NCBI RefSeq assembly: GCF_040215105.1
Contig: NZ_CP157875.1
Location: forward strand, 4,196,001-4,260,000
Direction of reading: 5' to 3'
Length of the DNA: 64,000 nt
Source of the DNA: Aeromonas veronii
Lineage (GTDB): Bacteria; Pseudomonadota; Gammaproteobacteria; Enterobacterales; Aeromonadaceae
The notes beneath the pieces are model-generated. The model saw only the letters and a list, made by a program, of their open reading frames with translations. It ran no database searches and was not told the DNA's origin. Of this stretch, positions 54,342 to 64,000 are shown in pieces; position 1 is the stretch's first letter, and every line of letters begins with the position of its first letter. Made by a program: the position numbers and the translations under genes.

Positions 54342-56258
54342 ATGCCGGAATTCGCCGTGATCCAGCCATCCATCCAGCCACACCCGTCCTGGCCCGACGA
54401 CCTGCAGGCCTCCTGGCTGCGCTGCGCCCACCAGACCAGCCGGGAGCTCTGGCACCCGCCCCACAGCGCCAGGGGCCAGACCCTGCACAGCCTGCGCCAG
54501 CGCAAGCGGGACTTGCTCACCACGGGGGAGATGGCGCTCGAGGATCTCTACGAATACATGGAGGGGCGCCCCTGCGCCCTGCTGCTGACCGACGAGAGCG
54601 GCTGCCTGCTGGCCCGCACCGGCCACGGCGAAACCCTGGCAGAGCTGGAGGCCCTCGGTTTTGGCCCCGGCGCCTTCTTCAGCGAGGGGCGCATCGGCAC
54701 CAATGCCGTCAACCTGGCGGCCCTGACGGGCACGCCCCTCACCGTCAGCGGCATCCAGCATTTCAACCGCACCCTCCACCCCTGGCACTGCTGCGCCAGC
54801 CCGGTCTACAACAGCCATGGCCGCCAGGTCGCCATCGTCGCCCTGGCGTGCAAGCTGGAAGCCGCCACGGCCGGCGATCTAGCCCTCACCGTCAGCGCCG
54901 GGCGCGAGCTGGCCAACCTGCTGCGGGCGGAGACCCTGATGCAGGAATCCCAGCATCACCTGAGCGAACTGTATGCCCTACTCGATGGCATGGATGACGG
55001 CGTGCTGGCCTGGGATCCCCAGGGACGGTTGCGCTACCTCAACGCCCTGGCGGCGCGGCAACTGCGTCTCGATCCCGAACGCAGCCTCGGCCAGCCGCTG
55101 ACCCAGCACCTGTTGTTGCCCCAGCGGCTGCGGCTCGCCATCGAGGGGCAGACCCCCCTTAGCCACGTGGAGCTGACCCTGGAGCGGATCGGCGAGCAGG
55201 ACGGGGAGTTCATCAACGCCCTGATGAGCCTCAAGCCCTTGCCGGGGCCGGACGGGGTCGGCTTCATCGCCCTGATCCACCCCGCCGATCGGTTGAGGGC
55301 CATCCATCAGCTGCGCCAGTCGGTGCCCGAACTCTCCACCCTGGTGGGGGAGTCCGGCCCCATGCGCACGCTGCTGCGCCATGCCAGACAGGCGGCCCAG
55401 AGTGCGGGGCCCATGCTGCTGCGCGGCGAGGAGGCGGTGGGCAAGGGGCAGATCGCCGAGGCCATTCACTTTGCCGGCGAGCGCGCCGACGGCCCGCTCA
55501 TCCTGTTCAACTGCCAGGCCCTGCCAGCGGAGCGGATGGCGCTGGAGCTGATGGGTTCCGATGAGGCGGGACAGGAGCGGGCCGGCAAGTTCGAACTGGC
55601 CCATGGCGGCACCCTGGTGCTCGAGCAGATAGAGTATCTGGCGCCGCCCATGCAGGCGGCCCTGCTGCAACTGCTCAAGACGGGCCGAATCCAGCGCTTC
55701 GACTCGGCCCGGGTTCTGCCCTTGAGGGTGCGGATCATCGCCACCAGTAGTGCTTCGCTGGAGCAGAGGGTGCAGGAGGGACAGTTCGGCCGCCAGCTGC
55801 TCTATGCGCTGCAGGCCTGCGAACTCTGGGTGCCCAGCCTGCGCGAGCGCGGGGCCGACCTGCCCGCCCTCATTGGCCAGCAGTTGAACGCCCGGGGGCG
55901 AGCGCCCCATCGCCGCTTCAGCCCGGCGGCCCTGGACTGCCTGCTGGCCTACCCCTGGCCCGGCAACCTGGGGGAGCTGCGCAGTGCCGTCGAACACGCC
56001 CTGCTGCATGGCGGCGACGCCCCCATCCCCCCGGAGGCCCTGCCCGTCGCCATTCGTCATGGTCATCGATTGCTGGCAGACGAGGTGGTGGGGCAACCCC
56101 TGCTCAGCCTGGCCGAGCTGGAGTGCCAGGCGATCCGGCGCAGCGCCCTGGCCTGTCAGGGCCAGATCGGCCTGATGGCCCGGCAACTGGGGATCAGTCG
56201 CACCACATTATGGCGAAAAATGAAGCTTTGGCAGATAGATCCACTCGTGCAGCAATAA
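54342..56258 (+). CDS. dhaR: DhaR, regulator of dihydroxyacetone kinase genes
   Basis: 638 residues from ATG 54342; an in-frame GTG-type start at 54318 is less likely. Layout: GAF-like N-terminal sensor (about 75-190), PAS domain (about 200-300), degenerate AAA+ domain (about 325-560) and a C-terminal Fis-type HTH (GLMARQLGISRTTLWRKMKL). Walker A is altered (GEEAVGKGQIA). The GAFTGA loop needed to contact sigma-54 is absent, as in E. coli DhaR, where the activator works at a sigma-70 promoter and is antagonised by DhaK and stimulated by DhaL-ADP. Convergent with dhaKLM. Confidence 0.87.
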   Translation: MPEFAVIQPSIQPHPSWPDDLQASWLRCAHQTSRELWHPPHSARGQTLHSLRQRKRDLLTTGEMALEDLYEYMEGRPCALLLTDESGCLLARTGHGETLAELEALGFGPGAFFSEGRIGTNAVNLAALTGTPLTVSGIQHFNRTLHPWHCCASPVYNSHGRQVAIVALACKLEAATAGDLALTVSAGRELANLLRAETLMQESQHHLSELYALLDGMDDGVLAWDPQGRLRYLNALAARQLRLDPERSLGQPLTQHLLLPQRLRLAIEGQTPLSHVELTLERIGEQDGEFINALMSLKPLPGPDGVGFIALIHPADRLRAIHQLRQSVPELSTLVGESGPMRTLLRHARQAAQSAGPMLLRGEEAVGKGQIAEAIHFAGERADGPLILFNCQALPAERMALELMGSDEAGQERAGKFELAHGGTLVLEQIEYLAPPMQAALLQLLKTGRIQRFDSARVLPLRVRIIATSSASLEQRVQEGQFGRQLLYALQACELWVPSLRERGADLPALIGQQLNARGRAPHRRFSPAALDCLLAYPWPGNLGELRSAVEHALLHGGDAPIPPEALPVAIRHGHRLLADEVVGQPLLSLAELECQAIRRSALACQGQIGLMARQLGISRTTLWRKMKLWQIDPLVQQ

Positions 56259-56275
56259 ATGGCAGATAAAAACGA

Positions 56276-56301
56276 AAGAGAGTGGCCTGGGCCCCTCTCT
56301 T
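56276..56301. terminator. Hairpin between convergent dhaR and dhaM
   Basis: AAGAGAG / CTCTCTT outer stem with GC-rich centre, followed by CTATGC. Probably serves both converging transcripts. Confidence 0.6.
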
Positions 56302-56325
56302 CTATGCTGCCATATGCCTGCCGGA

Positions 56326-57039
56326 CTATTCCCCGAAGCGCCCCTCGGCCACGGCTTTGAAGGCCTGGATCGCCTGCTCCGCCTCGGGGCCGCTGGCCCT
56401 CAGCTCGATCTCGTCCCCGCAGCGCACATCCAGCATGGCGAGCCGGGTCAGGCTGCGGGGGTTGATCCCCTTCTCCCCCTTGTAGAGGGTGAGCTCGGCA
56501 TCGAACGGCTTGAGGGCCGCCACCAGTTTGGCGGCGGGGCGCACGTGCAGGCCGTGGGGATTGCACACCCGATGGCGCCAGCAGAGGGTCGCCGCAGAAG
56601 AGGGCTCAGGCACAGCAACTACCGGTGCCAGCCCCTGCCCCAGCATGGCGACCTTGGCCTGCAGACCCGCCATGGCCTCGGCGGCCACCTCATCGAGCCC
56701 CAGACCCGCGCCGGCCGCCACCACGGCGGCCAGGGTCCCCTCCACCAGAGGGGCCGGGCAGAGCCGCACCCGAGCACTCAGCTCGGGGGGCAGCAGCTCC
56801 AGAGCTGTCTCTGCGCTCAGCAGGGCGGAACCGAGATCCATCAATACCAGCACACCGCTGCCATCGTCCGCCTGCTCTATGGCGCTCATCACGGCGATGG
56901 CATCTGTGCCGATGGGGTGCTCGGGATCATCCACACCGGCCGCCAGCAGCAGGGGGGCCGGGCTGCCCAGCTGGGCGGCCAGCTCGCCGATGCCGGCGGC
57001 CAGGGTGGCGCTGTGAGAGACGACGACTATGCCTATCAT
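56326..57039 (-). CDS. dhaM: DhaM, PTS-dependent phosphotransfer subunit of DHA kinase
   Basis: 237 residues, one base after the dhaL stop. An EIIA-DHA domain (MIGIVVVSHSATLAAGIGEL, with phosphorylated His9) runs to about residue 135. A HPr-like domain follows from about 155 (VCNPHGLHVRPAAKLVAALK with active His, then KGINPRSLTRLAML). It relays phosphate from the PTS to DhaL-ADP. E. coli DhaM has a third, EI-like domain that is missing here. Confidence 0.92.
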   Translation of the reverse strand: MIGIVVVSHSATLAAGIGELAAQLGSPAPLLLAAGVDDPEHPIGTDAIAVMSAIEQADDGSGVLVLMDLGSALLSAETALELLPPELSARVRLCPAPLVEGTLAAVVAAGAGLGLDEVAAEAMAGLQAKVAMLGQGLAPVVAVPEPSSAATLCWRHRVCNPHGLHVRPAAKLVAALKPFDAELTLYKGEKGINPRSLTRLAMLDVRCGDEIELRASGPEAEQAIQAFKAVAEGRFGE

Positions 57040-57040
57040 G

Positions 57041-57670
57041 TCAGAGCCTCGCCCGGTCGCGCAGGGCGGTCAACAGCAACAGGGTCGAGGTAGCTCCCGC
57101 ATCCTGATGGCCTATGCTGCGTTCCCCCAGGTAGCTGGCGCGCCCCTTGCGGGCCTGCATCTGGATGCTGGCCTCGGTGCCCGCCGCCGCGGCAGCCACG
57201 GCCCCATCCAGCGCCTCGACCAGTGGCAGGCCTTGCTGCTGCGCCCGCTGCAGGGCGGCCAGGGCCGGCCACCAGGCGTCACACATGGTCTTGTCGCCGG
57301 GCTCGGCACGGCCACGGGAGACGATACCCTCCACCCCGTCCGCCAGCATCCGGGTCAGCTGATCCAGGTTCAGGCTCTGGCAGGCATCGGCGCTGGCGGC
57401 CGCACGAATGAAGAAGGTGCCGTAGAGGGGGCCGCTGGCCCCGCCCACCGAGGAGAGCAAGGTCATGCCGGTGGTCTTCAGCACCTGACCGATGTCCTTG
57501 TCTGCCACCGCAGGCAGCTTCTCCGCCACCTTGGCAAAACCCCGCTGCATGTTGAGGCCGTGATCCCCGTCGCCGATGTCGGTATCCAGCGCGGTGAGAT
57601 AGTCGCGCTGTTCGGTGAAGATGTGCTCGCAGTCGAGCAGCCAGTTCACTATCTGATGTTTGCTTAACAT
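57041..57670 (-). CDS. dhaL: DhaL, ADP-binding subunit of DHA kinase
   Basis: 209 residues. The nucleotide/Mg site is seen as DTDIGDGDHGLNMQRGF (Asp residues, His). TLLSSVGGASGPLYGTFF is the glycine-rich loop, and GDKTMCDAWWPALAALQRAQ follows. The C-terminus SYLGERSIGHQDAGATSTLL completes the all-helical barrel. ADP stays bound and is rephosphorylated by DhaM. Nine bases from dhaK. Confidence 0.94.
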   Translation of the reverse strand: MLSKHQIVNWLLDCEHIFTEQRDYLTALDTDIGDGDHGLNMQRGFAKVAEKLPAVADKDIGQVLKTTGMTLLSSVGGASGPLYGTFFIRAAASADACQSLNLDQLTRMLADGVEGIVSRGRAEPGDKTMCDAWWPALAALQRAQQQGLPLVEALDGAVAAAAAGTEASIQMQARKGRASYLGERSIGHQDAGATSTLLLLTALRDRARL

Positions 57671-57679
57671 GATTCTTCC

Positions 57680-58750
57680 TCAGCAGCCACGGCGCAACGC
57701 CGGGGTATGGACGGGAGCATCCCACAGGGTCATCAGCTCGTCATCCACCTTGAGCAGGGTGATGGAGATCCCGCTCATGTCGAGGGCGGTGCAATAAGGG
57801 CCGACGAGATTTCTGACCAGGTGGATACCGGCCTCCTCGCACAGGCTGGCGAGCTGCCCATAGACCCCGTAGAGCTCGGAGAGGGGGGTGCCTCCCAGGC
57901 TGTTGACCAGGGCGATCACCCTGTCCCCTTCCTGGAGGGGTTCAATGAAGACGTGCTCCTCCTGCCAGCGGCCAGCCTCTCTGTCCCAGTGGCGCAGGGT
58001 TCGGCCATAGGGGCTGTTGTCGGTCAACTCCCTGAACATCTCATCCACCAGGTTGTCCAGGGTCGTGAAGGGGCGCCGCGCAATGCCGGGCTCACCGTGA
58101 ATGCCGACGCCGAACTCCAGCTCGTTGTCCGCCAGGGTGAAGGAGGGCTTGCCCGCCGCGGGAACGGTGCAGGCGTGGGTGGCCACCCCTATGGTGCGGC
58201 TCTGGTTGTTGATGCGCCGCGCCAGCGCCTCGCAGCGATCCAGGTCATAGCCCGCCTCGGCGGCGGCCCCCACCAGTTTCTCGCACAGCACTGTCGCTGC
58301 CACCCCGCGGCGACCGGCGGTGTAGAGGCTGTCCTTGACCGCCACGTCGTCATCGATGAGGGCAAAACCGACCCTGACTCCGTCGCCGTGCAGCAGCTCC
58401 ATGGCCGTCTCGAAGTTGAGCACATCGCCGGTGTAGTTCTTCACCAGAAACAGGACACCGGCGCCACCGTCCACCGCCTGGCCGCACTCATACATCTGAT
58501 CCGGTGTCGGCGAGGTGAAGATCTCGCCGGGGCAGGCACCATCCAGCATGCCCATCCCCACCAGGCCGCCGTGCATGGGTTCGTGACCGCTGCCGCCACC
58601 GGATACCAGCGCCACCTTTCCCTTCACCGGCGCATCGGCACGGGTGATGTAATGGGGCTCGATACGCACCTTCAGTTCGGGGTGGGCAGCGGCCATCCCC
58701 ATCAGTTGTTCACGGACCACGGCATCGACGGCATTGATCAGCTTCTTCAT
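57680..58750 (-). CDS. dhaK: DhaK, dihydroxyacetone-binding subunit
   Basis: 356 residues. VSGGGSGHEPMHGGLVGMGM forms the substrate region. VLFLVKNYTGDVLNFETAME, DDVAVKDSLYTAGRRGVAAT and GIHGEPGIARRPF (the His that covalently binds dihydroxyacetone) follow. It converts dihydroxyacetone to its phosphate with DhaL and DhaM. First gene of the leftward dhaKLM operon; the start region has AGGAGTGAGCC. Confidence 0.95.
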   Translation of the reverse strand: MKKLINAVDAVVREQLMGMAAAHPELKVRIEPHYITRADAPVKGKVALVSGGGSGHEPMHGGLVGMGMLDGACPGEIFTSPTPDQMYECGQAVDGGAGVLFLVKNYTGDVLNFETAMELLHGDGVRVGFALIDDDVAVKDSLYTAGRRGVAATVLCEKLVGAAAEAGYDLDRCEALARRINNQSRTIGVATHACTVPAAGKPSFTLADNELEFGVGIHGEPGIARRPFTTLDNLVDEMFRELTDNSPYGRTLRHWDREAGRWQEEHVFIEPLQEGDRVIALVNSLGGTPLSELYGVYGQLASLCEEAGIHLVRNLVGPYCTALDMSGISITLLKVDDELMTLWDAPVHTPALRRGC

Positions 58751-58868
58751 GGCTCACTCCTCGACTCGCCCAGGGGCGGATGATTGATGGAACCAGTCTA
58801 ACGGGCGAAAACGGGATAAAAATGACGGGCCAGATGGTCAGGATTTGGAACCGGGATGGGGGTATCGG

Positions 58869-58885
58869 CGTTTCAATTTGAAACG
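58869..58885. promoter_or_regulatory. 17-bp palindrome upstream of dhaK, candidate DhaR site
   Basis: CGTTTCAA-T-TTGAAACG, a perfect 8-bp inverted repeat centred about 127 bases before the dhaK start, in the only gap available for the operon promoter. Confidence 0.55.
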
Positions 58886-58934
58886 ATGGATAGCCAAGGA
58901 GCGGAAAACTGTTAGGCCCCTCACAGAGACGAAA

Positions 58935-58956
58935 AAGGGCTCCCGTGGGAGCCCTT
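58935..58956 (-). terminator. Intrinsic terminator of the purine permease gene
   Basis: AAGGGCTCCC / GGGAGCCCTT, a 10-bp stem with a tiny loop. The minus strand continues with TTTTCGTC. Eighteen bases after the permease stop. Confidence 0.88.
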
Positions 58957-58973
58957 CTCGACATCGGTTTGGC

Positions 58974-60332
58974 TTAGATGGCCCAGCCACCGGCGTAGAA
59001 CACCACCAGTGCCACGGCGATGATGACAGTACCGACGTTGAGCTTCTTCCACTCGGCAGCGAACAGTCGACCGACCACCAGGGCCACGAAGCCCAGCATG
59101 ATACCGGTGACAATGTTGCAGGTGAGCACGATGAAGACAGCGCACAGCATGCCGGAGAGCGCATCCACCGAATCCTTGAAATCCAGCTTGGTGACGTTGC
59201 CCAGCATCAGCAGGCCGACATACATGAGCGCGGGTGCGGTGGCGTAGGCCGGCACCAGATAGCTCAGGGGGGAGAGGAAGATCATCAGCAGGAAGAGCAC
59301 GCCCACCAGGGTCGCGGTCAGGCCTGTCTTGCCACCGGCGGCGGTGCCTGCGGCTGATTCGATGTAGACGGCGGCCGGAGCCCCGCCCACGGCGCCCGCC
59401 ACCATGCTGCTGACGGAGTCGGCGGTCAGGGCCTTGCCACCGCTGATGATATGGCCACGCTCGTTGATGAGGCCGGCCTGACCCGCCACGGCACGGATGG
59501 TGCCGGTCGCATCGAACACGGCGGTCATGACCAGCGCCAGCACGGTCGGGATCACCACGGGGTTGAGAGCGCCCAGCAGATCCATGCTGCCCACGAGCGA
59601 CCCCTTCTCACCAGTCAGGCTCGGCATGGCGAAGAAGCCCTGCCAGGTCACCTTGGGATCGAAGGCAAGACCCAGGGCGGAGATGGCGATGATCACCATC
59701 AGGATGCCGCCCGGCACCTTGCGACGCTCAAGACCGAAGATGGCCGCCAGCCCCAGCACCGTCATGATGACCGGGAAGGAGGTGACCTCACCGAGCTGGA
59801 CCGGCAGGCCGGCCCCTTCGTTCTTGATCACCATGCCGACGCCGTTGGTGGCGATCAGCAGCAGGAACAGGCCGATACCGATGCCGGTACCGTGGGCGAT
59901 GCCGGAGGGCAGGTTGTCCAGGATCCACTGGCGCACGCCGGTGACGCTGATCAGGGTGAACAGCACCCCCATCAGGAAGATGGCACCCAGCGCCACCGGA
60001 ATGCTCAGCCCCTGTCCCAGCACCAGGCTGAAGGCGGTAAAGGCGGTGAGGGAGATGGCACAACCGATGGCCATGGGCAGCTTGGCCCAAAGCCCCATCA
60101 GCAGGGAGCCGAAGGCGGCGATCAGGCAGGTCGCCACGAACACGGGCCCCTGCTCAAAGCCTGCGACACCCAGCATGTTCGGCACGACGATGATGCTGTA
60201 GACCATGGCCAGGAAGGTGGTCAACCCGGCCAACAACTCCTGGCGTACGCTGCTGCCGCGCTCGGAGATGGAAAAATAGGAATCCAAAAAGCCGCCTTTC
60301 CCTGCTTGGGCGGCGATATCTTGCGTTGCCAT
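58974..60332 (-). CDS. NCS2-family purine permease (AzgA/GhxP-like)
   Basis: 452 residues with about 13 membrane segments. [20 protein letters not shown] opens, with [20 protein letters not shown] and [20 protein letters not shown] next. [20 protein letters not shown] is the substrate-site region, and [20 protein letters not shown] is a typical NCS2 loop. High-affinity uptake of guanine and hypoxanthine, or adenine, is the usual role of this subfamily (E. coli GhxP, GhxQ, PurP). A PurR-like site lies upstream, supporting purine control. Confidence 0.9.
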   Translation of the reverse strand: MATQDIAAQAGKGGFLDSYFSISERGSSVRQELLAGLTTFLAMVYSIIVVPNMLGVAGFEQGPVFVATCLIAAFGSLLMGLWAKLPMAIGCAISLTAFTAFSLVLGQGLSIPVALGAIFLMGVLFTLISVTGVRQWILDNLPSGIAHGTGIGIGLFLLLIATNGVGMVIKNEGAGLPVQLGEVTSFPVIMTVLGLAAIFGLERRKVPGGILMVIIAISALGLAFDPKVTWQGFFAMPSLTGEKGSLVGSMDLLGALNPVVIPTVLALVMTAVFDATGTIRAVAGQAGLINERGHIISGGKALTADSVSSMVAGAVGGAPAAVYIESAAGTAAGGKTGLTATLVGVLFLLMIFLSPLSYLVPAYATAPALMYVGLLMLGNVTKLDFKDSVDALSGMLCAVFIVLTCNIVTGIMLGFVALVVGRLFAAEWKKLNVGTVIIAVALVVFYAGGWAI

Positions 60333-60352
60333 AACTCATCCTGAAAGTGTGA

Positions 60353-60368
60353 AGGAAATCGTTTGCTT
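60353..60368 (-). promoter_or_regulatory. PurR-like operator upstream of the purine permease
   Basis: Plus strand AGGAAATCGTTTGCTT matches the PurR consensus ACGCAAACGTTTGCGT at 11-12 of 16 positions, including the central CGTTTGC half. It is 21 bases before the permease start. Confidence 0.6.
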
Positions 60369-60539
60369 TTATGGCTGCGCAAAATAGCAAGAATTTGTCA
60401 GGATTGCAGCGACTTCTCCGAACTTTTCCACAAAGTCATGATAAAAAGCCTCACTTGTGACTCATTTCCAATCTGGGACAGGCGACTCCGCCGGGGGAGA
60501 GGCTTCTATACTGCAATGACATTCTGTATCTGACCGGAG

Positions 60540-60878
60540 ATGAGCATGCACACGCGCAATCTGTTGAACGACATCCCCTCCCCCCTGCCCACCGAGTTCT
60601 TCCAGGATCTGGTCAGCACCAACCACCTGCGGATCGAGCGTATCGTCTCCCATGGCCATCAGACCCCTCCCGGGGAGTGGTACGATCAGGATGAACATGA
60701 ATGGGTATTGATCGTGCAGGGAGAAGCCAGCCTGCTGTTTGTGGATCCCCAGACCCAGGAGCAGCAACAGGTCCTGCTGGGACCGGGGGACCACATCAAC
60801 ATCCCCGCCCGCCAGAAACACAGGGTGGAGTGGACCCATCCAGATATACACACCATCTGGCTCTGCGTGTTCTACTAA
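60540..60878 (+). CDS. Small cupin-domain protein
   Basis: 112 residues (ATG 60540, with ACCGGAG nine bases ahead; ATG 60546 is possible). One cupin barrel: PPGEWYDQDEHEWVLIVQGE supplies the Glu/His metal ligands of motif 1. LLGPGDHINIPARQKHRVEW gives motif 2 with the final His. Function unknown; single cupins of this size occur as metal-dependent isomerases or sensors. Divergent from the permease. Confidence 0.8.
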   Translation: MSMHTRNLLNDIPSPLPTEFFQDLVSTNHLRIERIVSHGHQTPPGEWYDQDEHEWVLIVQGEASLLFVDPQTQEQQQVLLGPGDHINIPARQKHRVEWTHPDIHTIWLCVFY

Positions 60879-60995
60879 GCGCTCCTGGGGTGAAATCAGC
60901 CCTCTGCAGTGAGATGTGCAAGACATGGAGGTTTGCCAGGCAGGAAGTGAGGCTCGCCCGGGTGAACAAGAAATCAGAAACGCAGAAACGAAAAA

Positions 60996-61019
60996 AAGCC
61001 CAGTCGTTAGACTGGGCTT
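60996..61019 (-). terminator. Terminator of the rRNA operon
   Basis: AAGCCCAGTC / GACTGGGCTT, a 10-bp stem with loop GTTA. The minus strand continues with TTTTTTTCG, a full T-run. It lies nine bases after tRNA-Asp. Confidence 0.92.
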
Positions 61020-61028
61020 CTTAAGTAG

Positions 61029-61105
61029 TGGCGGAGCGGACGGGACTCGAACCCGCGACCCCCGGCGTGACAGGCCGGTATTCTAACCGACTGAACTACC
61101 GCTCC
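61029..61105 (-). tRNA. tRNA-Asp (GTC)
   Basis: 77 bases on the minus strand, beginning GGAGCGGTAGTTCAGTCGGT and ending CCGTCCGCTCCGCCA, with encoded CCA. Anticodon GTC in the CCTGTCACG loop, and T-loop GGTTCGAGTC. Distal gene of the rRNA operon. Confidence 0.97.
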
Positions 61106-61199
61106 GCATTCGGTTAGCTTTCGCTAAATCTTTTGCCGCTTATCTGAGGCGTCATCCTCGCAGCCAATCATGCAATGTGTGCACAACTGTTTAATTGGG

Positions 61200-61317
61200 T
61201 GCCTGGCAGTGTCCTACTCTCGCATGGCGAATGCCACACTACCATCGGCGCTACCGCGTTTCACTTCTGAGTTCGGCATGGGATCAGGTGGTTCCACGGC
61301 GCTATGGCCGCCAGGCA
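61200..61317 (-). rRNA. rrf: 5S ribosomal RNA
   Basis: About 118 bases beginning TGCCTGGCGGCCATAGCGCC and ending CACTGCCAGGCA, closely matching enterobacterial 5S (GATCCCATGCCGAACTCAGA, AGAGTAGGACACTGCCAGGC). Ends may be off by one to two bases. Confidence 0.96.
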
Positions 61318-61435
61318 AATTCTTAATCTAGAAAGCTGACGTGAATAACGATGTCGCTCTTGGCTCGTCGCTATCACTGAATTTGAGTAGTTCATGCACT
61401 TGCTACAAGGCCCAGAACACTTCTTGGGTGTTGTA

Positions 61436-64000
<2,565 letters not shown>

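Noticed and set aside
54342..56258. DhaR considered as a sigma-54 activator
   Set aside because: The AAA+ domain lacks GAFTGA and has a degenerate Walker A, as in E. coli DhaR, so sigma-54 activation is not supported.

Overview
The window reads as a chromosomal segment of a gammaproteobacterium with a GC-rich genome. Gene content and protein resemblance point to an Aeromonas-type organism; this is inference from family resemblance, since no database search was possible. Supporting signs are recC-recB-recD without ptrA, a thiC-thiDE-thiF-thiS-thiG-thiH operon under a TPP riboswitch, a dhaKLM/dhaR locus, and an rrn operon ending 23S-5S-tRNA-Asp. Coding density is high. Two stretches are clearly AT-rich against this background: about 4.59-7.13 kb, and a single gene at 14.77-16.29 kb next to recD. 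They look acquired.

Layout. 1-4.6 kb: a cut-off acetyltransferase, a beta-barrel protein, an ExoD-family membrane protein, a PAS-GGDEF diguanylate cyclase, an LpoB-like lipoprotein and a second acetyltransferase. 4.6-7.1 kb: an AT-rich islet with a two-gene operon, a DGQHR/DUF262-like protein followed by a protein with a HEPN-type R-x4-H motif, then a long stem-loop. This is the best candidate for an undescribed (possibly antiphage) system. 7.15-7.56 kb: a hairpin-dense noncoding element. 7.56-14.6 kb: the leftward thiamine operon, with a dispersed-repeat insertion inside thiH and a 26-codon ORF between thiS and thiG. 14.8-25.4 kb: recCBD followed by an AT-rich coiled-coil membrane protein gene. 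25.7-28.4 kb: a DoxX/pirin/small secreted protein cluster divergent from a YhaJ-like LysR regulator. 28.8-36 kb: an XRE regulator and a GntR-controlled ABC importer locus of the phosphonate/polyamine type containing two phosphatase-fold enzymes.

36-48.9 kb: a second diguanylate cyclase, a DUF2214 protein, a 79-bp tandem repeat, an EamA transporter, an AraC-GyrI regulator, a YhhY-like acetyltransferase, a catalase, a 35-residue basic ORF, a DUF1496 protein, a repeat-rich LEA-like lipoprotein, a Nudix-PAP2 fusion, a YdiK-type transporter and a short-chain dehydrogenase with two operator-like palindromes. 48.9-54.3 kb: an agmatine-to-putrescine operon (aguA, aguB, a PotF-like binding protein and a Tat-exported second agmatine deiminase) divergent from a LysR regulator. 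54.3-58.8 kb: dhaR convergent with dhaKLM. 59-60.9 kb: an NCS2 purine permease with a PurR-like box, and a cupin protein. 61-64 kb: tRNA-Asp, 5S and most of 23S rRNA, all on the minus strand, with 23S running off the right edge.

Many gene junctions overlap (ATGA, GTGA or TAATG), which indicates compact, translationally coupled operons. Starts given here were chosen from such overlaps, ribosome binding sites and family alignment, and often differ from the longest reading frame.
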